DNA from: Acestrorhynchus altus
Taxonomy: Eukaryota > Chordata > Actinopteri > Characiformes > Acestrorhynchidae
DNA length: 64,000 bases
Direction of reading: 5' to 3'
Assembly (NCBI GenBank): GCA_034509495.1
Contig: CM067507.1
Span: 13,693,642-13,757,641, forward strand
Shown in pieces: positions 1-10,300 of this stretch; the first letter of the stretch is position 1, and each line of letters opens with the position of its first letter. The translations under genes and the position numbers were made by a program. The notes below the pieces were generated by a model, which saw nothing but the letters and a program-made list of their open reading frames with translations, ran no database searches and was not told where the DNA came from.

Positions 1-301
1 ACAGAACACTAGCCTGCTGAACCAGAAGAAGAAGTTGGAGGGAGACACATCCCAACTTCAGACTGAGGTAGAGGAGGCTGTCCAAGAATGCAGGAATGCT
101 GAGGAAAAAGCCAAAAAAGCCATCACTGATGCTGCCATGATGGCAGAAGAGCTGAAGAAGGAGCAGGACACCAGTGCTCACTTGGAGCGCATGAAGAAGA
201 ACATGGAGCAAACCATCAAAGACCTGCAGCACCGTCTGGATGAAGCTGAGCAAATCGCCATGAAGGGTGGCAAGAAGCAGGTCCAGAAACTGGAGGCCAG
301 G
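1..301 (+). CDS. Myosin heavy chain exon: light meromyosin rod
   Basis: The reading frame starts at base 2; base 1 completes an earlier codon. The exon reads QNTSLLNQKKKLEGD at its start and QVQKLEAR at its end, and is heptad-patterned throughout. It ends in AGG followed by a GTAAAT donor, in phase 0. It is cut by the window edge, so its 5' border is unknown. Confidence 0.92.
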
Positions 302-1049
302 GTAAATTTTCTTCATATGTTTAACACATCCAGCATTTCTTTACTAAAGGTTTCAAAGATGTTTGTGTCCCTTTTTTCTTTTCACTAAACTTGTAGGTGA
401 GAGAACTGGAAACTGAGGTTGAGTTAGAACAAAGGAAGGCCAGTGATTCAGTCAAGGGTATTCGTAAATATGAGCGGCGTATTAAGGAGCTCACCTACCA
501 GGTTATTTTCCCTTACTAGTGAAGAATTTTAACATGACATAATATTATAACACGACTGTGGATAAAAAAACTGACAGACTCTCCCTTCATTTCTACGGTA
601 GACTGAGGAGGATCGCAAGAATCTGGCTCGTCTTCAGGACTTGGTAGATAAACTCCAGCTAAAGGTTAAGTCCTACAAGAGAGCTGCAGAAGAAGCTGTG
701 AGTATATGGGTGAACTAACCTGCTGAGCCATTACTGTGCATGTCATGTTTTCTGTCATTAACAACTGGTTTATGCTTGAAGGAGGAGCAGGCCAATTCCA
801 ATCTTGCAAAGTTCCGCAAGCTGCAGCACGAGCTGGATGAGGCTGAGGAGAGGGCTGATATTGCAGAATCGCAGGTCAACAAGCTGAGAGCCAAAAGTCG
901 TGACTCAGGCTCCAAGGCAAGTTGTTCATTTTATAAACAATTGTAAAAATACATATAGCACGTTTTTATCATTTACTTCCTGTGTTGAAAAACTTGGGAA
1001 TACAAGGTATCTTCGTTCTTTCTTACAGAAAGGACACGATGAAGAGTGA
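1..1049 (+). CDS. Sarcomeric myosin heavy chain, 3' end (five coding exons, partial)
   Basis: Overview of the gene that enters from the left edge. Coding exons are 1-301, 397-501, 602-697, 782-916 and 1029-1049. Spliced, they give about 109 residues of uninterrupted coiled-coil rod ending in GHDEE and a TGA. Class II muscle myosin heavy chain forms the thick filament of striated muscle; this part is the end of light meromyosin, which drives filament assembly. Landmarks typical of the family are LDEAEQIAMKGGKKQ, RRIKELTYQTEEDRKN and ADIAESQVNKLRAKSRD. The residues DKLQLKVK and AKSRD and the HDEE end resemble cardiac/slow (MYH6/MYH7-like) myosins more than adult fast ones, but I cannot assign the paralogue. 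The motor head and most of the rod lie left of the window. The gene faces map4 tail to tail. Confidence 0.93.
397..501 (+). CDS. Myosin heavy chain exon: rod (VRELETEVE...KELTYQ)
   Basis: A pyrimidine-rich tract and ttgtag precede the exon. It is 105 nt (35 codons), phase 0 at both ends, with a GTTATT donor. The ERRIKELTYQ segment is nearly invariant in striated-muscle myosins. Confidence 0.92.
602..697 (+). CDS. Myosin heavy chain exon: rod (TEEDRKN...AAEEA)
   Basis: The acceptor is ctacggtag and the donor GTGAGT. The exon is 96 nt, 32 codons, phase 0 to 0, and holds LQDLVDKLQLKVKSYKR. The LQLKVK form is found in cardiac/slow myosins, whereas mammalian fast forms have LQAKVK. Confidence 0.92.
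782..916 (+). CDS. Myosin heavy chain exon: end of rod, with a GC donor
   Basis: This exon is 135 nt (45 codons) from EEQANSNLAKFRKL to SRDSGSK. The 3' border is AAG followed by GCAAGT, so the following intron (917-1028) starts with GC instead of GT. That matches the usual strong consensus of GC-AG introns, and both flanking exons stay in frame. Confidence 0.9.
1029..1049 (+). CDS. Myosin heavy chain last coding exon (KGHDEE, stop)
   Basis: After a ttctttcttacag acceptor, 21 nt encode KGHDEE and TGA. The short acidic tail is the non-helical tailpiece of muscle myosin. The exon is too short for simple ORF finding. Confidence 0.88.
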   Translation, partial: KGHDEE

Positions 1050-1140
1050 AGCTTCCTGCAACAGTCTATGACAAGCTTGATGACCTTCACTTTGTACTTC
1101 TGATGTACGATAAATAAACATTTGCAGTTGAAGACATTTG
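1050..1140 (+). promoter_or_regulatory. Myosin 3' UTR with polyadenylation signal
   Basis: A short 3' UTR follows the TGA. AATAAA lies at 1113-1118, about 65 nt after the stop, followed by a GT-containing stretch. Short 3' UTRs are usual for muscle myosin heavy chain genes. The exact cleavage site is inferred. Confidence 0.75.
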
Positions 1141-1233
1141 CAAATTTCCAGTGTTTTTTTTTTATTATTCACATATGACCACATAGGCTGTGATGGAAAT
1201 GGATCCCTATCTCCCTCTTAGGGTTGCACTATA

Positions 1234-1402
1234 TACCGTATTGTCTGGACTATAAGCTGCTACTTTTTTTCCACGCTTTAAACCACGCGGCTTATAATGA
1301 GGTGCAGCTTTTTCTTCTTATATATGTTATTTTCCAGGGTTTTTTTAAACTTTATGGGTGGGCTTATATTCCAGTGCGGCTTATAGTCCAGAAAATACGG
1401 TA
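1234..1402. mobile_element. Palindromic MITE, copy 1 (TACCGTAT...ATACGGTA)
   Basis: The element starts TACCGTATTGTCTGGACTAT and ends with the inverted counterpart TAGTCCAGAAAATACGGTA. Internal 'gcggcttat' blocks repeat in both orientations, so most of it can fold into a hairpin. Flanking TA fits insertion of a non-autonomous DNA transposon at TA. Related copies lie at 40784-40968 and 55409-55558. It encodes nothing. Confidence 0.75.
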
Positions 1403-1410
1403 AAGATAAT

Positions 1411-1620
1411 GATTTAGATTTATGGCATTCAGCTGACATTCTTATCCAGAGCAACTTACAAGGTTACTAATATTACTGAGGTGGGCCAGAGTCTTTCTCA
1501 AGGACTCGTTGGTGTAGCACTGCTTAGTTGTACAGTCTGGTGATCACACCCCAGTCTCCCACATGGTGTGGTGGCTCACTGGTGGTAAATGTTGTGCCAC
1601 ACCAACTATTTAGTTTATGT
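1411..1620 (+). repeat. Teleost interspersed repeat with 'tccagagcaacttaca' core
   Basis: The block 'cagctgacattcttatccag' followed by 'agcaacttacaag' and the later 'ggtgatcacaccccagtct' belong to a repeat seen in many fish genomes (from memory). A divergent reverse copy ends near 27,000 ('tcactctggataagagtgcc'). Family name is uncertain. Confidence 0.55.
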
Positions 1621-4600
1621 AGTGTACAAACACAGATGAGTTGGAACACTTCCACTTCAGCAACGAGTATCAACACCGGTCACAAACAAACATGAGTGTC
1701 TGAGCTGTGTTTAAGCTCCATACACAAACGAACTGAATCCTGAATTAAAGTTAGTAAAGCTTATATTGATTATATTCCTTAAAAATATAAGCCTCCCATT
1801 AATGAACTAATGTTACGAGTAAACATCTGAACTTCACAGCATTCAGTGGCTCATAACTATCACTGGCTTAACAGCTATATGAGCAAAAGTTGCCAGCTCC
1901 ATTCGTTCCACTGTGTAGTTTAGTGTCGAGACTCAGAGTTGCACGATAAAATTCCACTGAATTGTGAGATTCCTTTCAAAATCACATTCAAATTCCACTT
2001 TATGATTCTGACACTCATCATTAGTGCCCCAAAACATAAACAGGAATCATTTTTGGTCACAGCCTTTTAGCAAAGTTAATTCAGGTGTGTTGAGAGCATA
2101 GAAAGCACTAAAATGTAGGGCACTTCCTGTATTGGAGGAAATGTGTCAAAGCTAAACCATTAAAAGGGACCTTGACATTACTGTAAACCAATGTTGATGA
2201 TACTTGTCACCTCACAGCTGAGATTCTGACCTTCACACACTTGAACCTGTTTTTATAGATTTTGCTCGTTAGATTTTTTACAGTCTGCAGGTTTATGAGC
2301 GTTGAGTGTCAGAACATGAGGTGCTGTTCCTTCAATGTTTTGTCATTAAGCCCAAAATGAAGTCTCATGCACTCATCATAATTGGGGAAAAAGTGAATGC
2401 CTATGTTGCTGAATATTTAAGATTTCATCACACCTTTACAGTCAGTGGAGTCAGTGGAATGTTACCATGAACACCTGGGTTTTTGTTTTAATCACTATGC
2501 CCCATTCAAGATAAGTGAAGTGACCTCAGCCACATTGCTTATTCTGAAATGAAAATAGAAAACGTGCAGAAGAGGCCTTTTAGTCACTCTGGGTTTACTG
2601 TCCTGCTCTCATAAGCACCAAAATTTTAATAAACATAAATTGTCTTAGGGCTATGCCATGATTTATGGATGCTATTTGTTCTCGAATTTTACATTGATTT
2701 TCATTGAATATAACATTTTCTCCTGTAAAGCTGCCAGTTTTGAGAACCAAGGTTTTTGTATGGCAATATAGTTACATTAACAAGTTTTAATGCATAACAA
2801 CACACAGGCAAGTAAACAGACAAAAAGACTGACTGTTCAAAGTTCAGCAGGTCTTTTGAAATAAGTAAATGCTCTAGTATCTTGGGCTTACAGCACCACC
2901 TTCTGGATAACAAAGGATTTAAAATTAAACAATGATCCAACCATGACCTTGAGATTAAATGTATTTAAATAAAACAGTGATTCTTCTGGACAAACAAGCC
3001 ATCTGAAAAGATGCTGTAGTAAGACTGAAACCTTGAAAAAATGTTAGTCATGAATTTATTAATCACACATTATAACCTAAATTATGTAGGATGTTTTTCA
3101 TACGATTTTCCATGATCTTCTTGAGCTCAGAGTGTTTGGAGAATCATTTTAATCCTATGGGAAATGCTACACAAATACAATCAGCTGTATAATTTGTAAT
3201 ATTATTCTTATATATTCAACTCAAAACAATAAAGCTGTAGTGAATCAAAAATCGATTAATACTGTGCAGTATATATATATATATATATAAATTTTATTGT
3301 TAATATAACTATATAATTAAGACATGACTACCTTCCGACACCGATGACTGACCATATGCATATTTAATACATCTATGCTGCATATTTATTCTATAATAGG
3401 GGGTCATCAACCTTGCTCCTGGAGAGCTACCTTCTTGCAGACTTTAGATACAATGACGACAAAGTTGAACTACATTAAATATTTCTGTATATTCTCACAC
3501 CTACAAACATATAAACTCAGGCTTTCTAATGTTTCCCAAACGTTTTCCCTACTTTATCTCAAACTAACCTCTGCCTTGTCTCCTGAGAATGCCCTGTCAC
3601 ATTCCTTTCTCTTCCTTAAACTCTCCTACCCTTCTTTTAATACTCATCTTGAACTGCTTCATCCTGGGATAAAAAGGAATTACACCAGAAAAGCACAGGA
3701 TTCTAATATCCAGGTTCTACCCCAGTTCATGAAAGATCGAATGTTTTGTCTTCATTTCTGAAATCATTTACATCATTTTCTATAAATCTGTAGTCATGAA
3801 TCAAGAAACTCAGAAGACATTCATAATGTTTTAAACACCTTATTTTATTTAATGTTTAATAATCACATCACTAGTTAACAACTGACCACAATAAACACTT
3901 CTTTCAAACCAGAAATTAAAATGAATTTCAAATGTAATGAAAAAAACCCCAAAACAAAACAAAAACAAAACAAAAAAAAAAGAAAAAGAAAACAATTGCA
4001 AAGGACAATGTCTGCAAACGACAAGTCTACCAAACACATCCCACTTGTTCAGCATGCTCTTAGTATGTTTTCTATTAGTACGCTCTAATAGCAGAAGCGC
4101 ATTGAAGGGGTTTCTCACGCTGTGAGTGTGGTAGGCTTCTTTAGCTTCAGTATAACTCGAGCAAGGGTGGTTATGTTTTGTATTTGTGTCTCTGTGTAGA
4201 AAAGTACTTAAAGTATGCCATGGATCCCTAATTTCACACATGATATGGGACCTCTCCTCTCACTCCCTGCCTTGGCAGGGCGTCCTGATCCTTCATGGCA
4301 GAATTAAAACAGTGCAATTCAAACACATTTGATGTGCTACCCTGCTCTTAGCATTTAACCGTTTAACTGAGGACATCAGCTTACCTGCGTCTAGAACAAT
4401 ATGCTATTATTTTTAAGACTAGAAGGTGGAGAAGGGCCAGGAGCTAAAAGAGACTCATCGAGATTCATAGAGACAAGCTGTGGATGCCAGTCAAACGCAA
4501 ATAAGCCGCTCAAAACGAACTGGACTTCATCCACTTTGAATTTCGCTTGGAGGGGTTGGAGGACACGACCCAAAGCCACGACCAGCATACCAAAGCAATG

Positions 4601-4714
4601 GCAGTACGACAGGAACACAAATACAAGTGTCTTGTGTGTTTAGTACATTATATTTCAAAAACATTCTTTCACCTCAGCCCTTTTCTCAGAAAAAAGAGGC
4701 AGACCAACATTAGT

Positions 4715-4716
4715 TT

Positions 4717-4758
<42 letters not shown>

Positions 4759-4843
4759 GATAATAATAATAATAAATATGAATATCATCATTGAAATCAT
4801 AATGATCTTAATAACAAGAATAATAATAATAATAATAATAATG
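4715..4843. repeat. Interrupted (TAA)n microsatellite
   Basis: Two runs of TAA are separated by a degenerate A/T-rich spacer. Poly-Ile/Asn readings across it are artefacts of the repeat. Confidence 0.9.
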
Positions 4844-5048
4844 ACAAGCACACTCTCTAAAAACCTCAAAAGGTACAAATCTTTACTCAACACCCTTTTA
4901 AAACATAATTCAATTTCTTTTCATTTCCATCATGTTCTTCCTTCCGGCGGCGATACTGAATGTATAAACCGTAAATATATATATTTACACAAAACCATGT
5001 GCTAGCAATCCAGGAGGACAAAAAAGATGTTAAATGAAAAAAATAATT

Positions 5049-5071
5049 AAAAAAAAAAAAAAAAAAAAAAA
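5049..5071. repeat. Poly(A) tract
   Basis: An uninterrupted A run of about 23 nt inside the putative 3' UTR of map4, on the strand opposite to transcription. Confidence 0.9.
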
Positions 5072-7096
5072 GCAGATTACACTGCACTTGACAGTAAAAT
5101 GGCTGCAATCAGGCACAGGGAATCGACTTTAAAATGACCACAACTCTACGGGCAAAGCTGAAGGTTACAAAATAAAGTCAGAATTCAAAGAGAACCATAC
5201 CCAGAGCATTTGAAAGCTGCACAACACAGCTCAAATACAAATATCTACAAACCTCTCATTTGTCAAAAACAAGTCTACATAAATAATAACTGTTATTGCC
5301 CATGAGCCTACAAAACATTTTAAGATATTCATTTTATATTCCTAGTTCAATACTGAGTTGAAAATTTGTCCTCAATCCCCGGTTCCTCAATCAAATTTTT
5401 ACTGAGATACAGCTCAGTGTGCATAATAAGCATGTGCATGTAAAATGTTTAAAACCTTCAAAAGCATGATCGTGATTAATAGTAATGCAGGGCAGGTTGT
5501 GTATATAACTATTAGTAGTGTTTTGTTTCATTAGTTGCATAAACATGGCATTAAAAGGGCAAAACTGCAGTAGCATTTCTCACCAAAGGACTACCCTTAT
5601 TCATCTGCACCACTCTTAACCCTGAACAGGAGAAACGAACAGGGAAACCATCTACCATTTCTTGTGTTAATAGTCTCCCTTCTCAACTGTAGAACAAACA
5701 CAGCACTATAAACCATAGTTTTCTGAATGGGGTACAATATTTGGGCTGAGTTTAAACAAAAAATAGGTTTTTTAGAAGCGACTAAAGATCAAATGCTACA
5801 AGAATAATAAGCTACTTAATGGTCTACTGCCTCTAATAACCTGTTTGAACATCAAGTTCTGTGCTTTAGCTTTCTGAAACACCTCCGATGGAACAGTTAG
5901 CACAATTACGTGTAGGTATATATGTACAGTCCAAGTAGGTCTTCACAAAGCAACTACTACAAAGCAACTGCTAACTGAAAGAGCTAAAAGAAAGGTTCTG
6001 TGTCACACTGTGAACATCTCTGTATCTTCTCAAAGGCAGTGGCAGACTCGGACTCTTTCCAGTTTCAGGTAATTAGGATAAGAGGCACAAACTTGAGTGA
6101 CACAAGGCTTCGTTCCTCTGTCCATCTCAAACATGCTTCAGCCATGACACCAAATCCATGAAACCACAAAAGGACACCTTCCAGCATTAACCTTTCCTTA
6201 TCTTTAGCTTGACCCCAGCTCAACGTCTTGCACAACTCGTCACGTGATAGCCACACAAAAAGTACCAACATTCCTTCCCATACATTTACTGCTCGCCAAC
6301 CACCAATCTCCCTTACCATCTACTGACCACTGGTGCACACTTTCCAAGACCTATGCGGAGCTGTGTCTGAGATGTAAGCTTTGCTTCCTGTGCGTATGTT
6401 TCAAGAAGAGGTTTCAAGAAAAATGTCCTATAGGCAGAGACCATTGTATTGCTTTACAAGAAAAACCAAAGAGAACCCAACAACCAAGCACAATGAAAAA
6501 TGGAAACTCAAACATAAGAGAACACAGCTCATAGCCACAGTATTCACTCAAACACATCACAAAACACAGAGATTTTTTTTTTTGTTAGAGAGATTTAGAG
6601 ATTCAACCTACAGCTGAAACAGACTACTTGGTTTGTTTTAATGTGAGTTCTTACAGAGGACAGTGAAGGATGGAGGTGAGTGGGTTATGAGAGCGGGGAG
6701 ATACTGAAGCAGGGTAGTCAATGGTTTTTATAGGATCACAGGACAGCCCCGCGATACTGACAAAAAGAGCTGCAACACAAAACTATGGGCAGATATTTCT
6801 AAAAAGCGAGCATTTGCGCACAGACGCAAGAGGTCATGTATATATTCAGTTGATCACACCATAGGAAATTCATTACTGAACAAGACGGGCTCTAATGGAT
6901 GGTGTTGTGACTAGGCGAGTATGAAGAATGTGAGCTGTGCAGCTGAGGAGGGGTGCGTGAAGAGATTCTGCTAAATTCATTTCACCTACTCATCAATCAG
7001 ATTGATCGTTCTGGGTGGAACAGTCTGCATGGGGTTGTGGGGACTGGGTTGGGTTGGGTTCAGGGCCTTTGAGAGATAATTGATAAGCGGAGAAGG

Positions 7097-7342
7097 TCAC
7101 GTCTGGAGTCCAGCAAGTGAGTCAAAGTTGCAGACCTGCCCCTGAGAGGCAAGGCTGAGAGAAGGAGTTGTGGCGGAGCGAGGGAATCCGGCGGTTGCCA
7201 GGGAGTCGTTGAGCGAGATACTGCTGCGGAGCGGATGGGGGTGGGCGGGGCTGTCACCCAGGGCAGGCCAGGTTATGATGTCAGCGCCGTGGTCCGTGCG
7301 AGAGCGCGCTTTCTCGCGGAAGTTTAGCTTGAAAGACTCAAT
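7097..7342 (-). CDS. map4: map4 last exon: tau/MAP2-like C-terminus
   Basis: After a ctctgctgcag acceptor the exon reads IESFKLNFREKARSRTDHGA and then a Pro/Ser-rich tail ending SLAGLQT and TGA (82 codons with stop). This is the terminal block of tau and MAP2, which lies just after the last repeat. It is used in phase 0 when joined to the 12046-12158 exon. Joined instead to the 8402-8573 exon it is entered in another frame and stops after one residue (TGA at 7338-7340). The region is more G+C-rich than its surroundings. Confidence 0.9.
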   Translation of the reverse strand: MESFKLNFREKARSRTDHGADIITWPALGDSPAHPHPLRSSISLNDSLATAGFPRSATTPSLSLASQGQVCNFDSLAGLQT

Positions 7343-10300
7343 CTGCAGCAGAGGGAGGTGTTGGGAGGGAAAAAAACAGAAAGGCAGCAGGATTGGACAT
7401 AAAAAAGAAGGAGAAAGGGGACAGGGCAGGGGTTGGTGGGGGGAATTGAAATGAAAAGGGTAAGGTGACAGCAAAAAGCAGAATTAGATGCCTGAAAAAT
7501 AAGAAGTCAAGACGATTCAGTGGTCAGGGGCTTTTTTTTCCTTCAAGCAATAGAAATACAACAATGAATTAACAAATTCAACAAAAACAAAAAGAAAGAA
7601 GGTGTGTCTACAAATGAATTAACATCATGAAATGGGAAGAAAACATGGGTTTCTGTAAAACTAGAAGTTAAATTAAAAATTGAGGTGAATACACACTTTG
7701 TTTCTAAATTAAAGAAAGAAAACCATACATTTTACAGGAAAATATGCCATTTACCTCTACTTGAACAACCATCTGCAGAACCACTTTAAAGTAAGACTAC
7801 CTGCATAAGGTTATATGAATGGTTTAATATTTGTTTATTAATTAGGTCATAACACTGTAACAGTGAGCTTATACTGTTTCCTTTTTTCCTCTGTCTTCTC
7901 GATCAGCCAGTGTTAAACCTCTCAATCAGTGCTTAGCCCTTACAACTTGAATGTAGTCACGCAGACTGATGGAGAACCCACAGCAAGATCAGAAACCAGC
8001 AAAGAGGAATGTGAGACACTGCTTGGAAAGCATTTTAACCATTTATAAGCCCATTATGAGGACAGTCTTATTATAAAGTGGTACCCCATCTGCTACAGGA
8101 GGCTACAGAATATCAGACAGCTTACAATATGTCTTCCAGGCCCAAAAGTCCCAATAAAAATGACTTGTGAACAAAAGAAGTTCTGTAACACCAATAACAA
8201 TGCTTTACCATGCCCACTAAATCCCACAGCACACCTCTACCATACTTTATGTAGGACAAAACGATAACCCAGTCTATTATCTTATATGTCCCCAAGACAG
8301 TGAACTGAGTGCAAAACCCTACAGGACATTCTAAGCAGGCAGGTAACCAGGGCATCCAAGGGAGAAGTATGGGGCAGGAGCAGCGTGACACACAAACTTA
8401 CTTGTTTCAGGGATAAGCGAGTCCAGGCCCTGGGGGTCCCGGAGCGCATCACCCCCACATGGAGTGCCCTCCTTCAGCCCATTCTCCTGGGCAGGGCTGG
8501 CTGCTGGCTGGGCTGCCAAGGAGCCACTAGAGGGAGCCCCACTCCCCTCAACTGTCTCCTGTTCCCCCTCAGCCTAGAAACACATAGCAGTGTGTCAATA
8601 CAAGAGATGAAGATGGAATGGAAATGGGTACGTGATCCCACCCTGAAATGTGAGAGTAGGTCTTTATAATGCAAAGCACAACAAAAGAAGAACGAAAGTG
8701 CTCATGACTTGGTATCATGCTCTAATGATATAGTACAAGAGAAAGGCAACAAAATCACAACTCAATATAAAATGCAAAATATATATTCCAAATATAAAAC
8801 ATGTTCATGCTTAATAAAACTACAGGACTGTCTAAAGTCACAATTTTTTATTAGAAAAACACAAAAAAAAGCCATGATAATGTACATGCTCTCAGCCAAA
8901 TCTGAATGAAATGTAGTGCTCAGGGCTTATTTGGAAAATTGTTAGGAATTTTTTTTTATATAGCTTTACTAAAACATTCCTATGTTATTAATATCTGATT
9001 GTCAACACTTTGCTCCCTTTACAAACTGCACTGTATTATACAAATACAAAATCCGCTCTTAAACTTCATCCATATTATTTTTGTTATCAAACATTGAATT
9101 TGGAATTAAAGTGCTCTCCTAAATTGTAGGCACCCTTGTAAAATGAACTAAAAAGCTGTGGAAAAACCGTCTGTTGACTTACTTGAACTAACACACAAAA
9201 TATAAGGCAAATCAAGACTTTCAAAGAGATAAAACCATATAAAATGTAAAAAAGTATATAGAACATACAGTACTGTGCACAGGTTTAACCTAAACAAATC
9301 ATTTGAAAAAGTAACGTAAATGTGTTTATGCTTTCAAAAACATCATATACCTTACAAAAATATAAACAAACATTAACAAAGTACGTTATCACAATTTCTT
9401 GCTTTTAAAAGAGTCTGGTTCAAGTTTTCTCATTGATTCTCTAAGACTTTGCAAAGATTTGTTCAAATAAACTTGATTTCACTTTAAGAAGCCAAATCAG
9501 CTACTGGACCACAAGTACGAGTAATAATGCTTTTAGTGGTTTGTCAACTGTTAAACTCAGCTTTTGTATTAATATGATTTATATTACTTTTAATATTAGT
9601 GAATGAATAGATACTTTCCAGGTACACGCCTTTTAAAATGTGCCTACGACGTTTTAACAGTACTATATGTCTCTGTTCTGGGGAAAAGAAAAAAAGAGTA
9701 TCGAAAGAGTGGTATAGAAAAAGTCAAGGTCATCAAAAAAGAAAAAAAAAAGAGCTTCCACTGGGGAGTAGAGTGGTGATCCAATGTTCCTGAGTAAAGA
9801 TGTATGACATCACAATCTGGAGGAATGATCTCAGATCTCATCTAAAAGATTGTGACTAGTCTCAGAATTGTTATTTTGACCAAAAAGAAAATGATGCACA
9901 AAACTGTGACTGGTGCTTTTAGGGGTGTAAAACAAAGTAAGTCAGAGAACTGTTATCACAAGATCAAACTGAAGAAGCTGTCTTCACTATATTAAGTAGA
10001 GGTGCCCATTAATGTTAAAATCAGTCTGAATTACAGATTGTCCCTCTTAAATGCAATAACTGTAATTTATTACCATGAAGCCTGCACTGCTCTCTCCTAC
10101 GCAATAGAGTAGAATGTCAATGAATATGAGCAGATGAAGTGGACAGACATGGAAATGGTCATGCAGTGATTTGCCATAGGCTGAGGGGAAAGGTGACATC
10201 ATAACCCGTAACACAGTTGGAGGCTTTTTCTGGACCCAGCCGAGAGATTATTCCCTGGTTACTCAATAATGCAGTCTTGGAAGGCCACAGCCTTGCATGG

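Larger units (their letters stand above)
1141..3840. other. Intergenic region between myosin and map4 3' ends
   Basis: No coding exon is supported. It contains a palindromic MITE (1234-1402), a teleost interspersed repeat (1411-1620), a (TA)n tract near 3266-3289, and a fragment near 3401-3450 of the common fish repeat that reads like 'caaccttgctcctggagagctacc'. The rest is AT-rich unique-looking sequence. Confidence 0.7.
3841..7096 (-). other. map4: Probable map4 3' UTR
   Basis: The stretch follows the map4 stop codon in the direction of transcription and has no coding exon. On the - strand AATAAA occurs at 3844-3849, a plausible distal polyadenylation signal, with another candidate near 4714. 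It carries a long interrupted ATT/TAA repeat (4715-4843) and a 23-nt A tract (5049-5071). The 3' UTR length is inferred; a cDNA would settle it. Confidence 0.4.

Noticed and set aside
4547..5005. Poly-Ile frames
   Set aside because: They are produced by the (TAA)n repeat and A tracts in the presumed 3' UTR.
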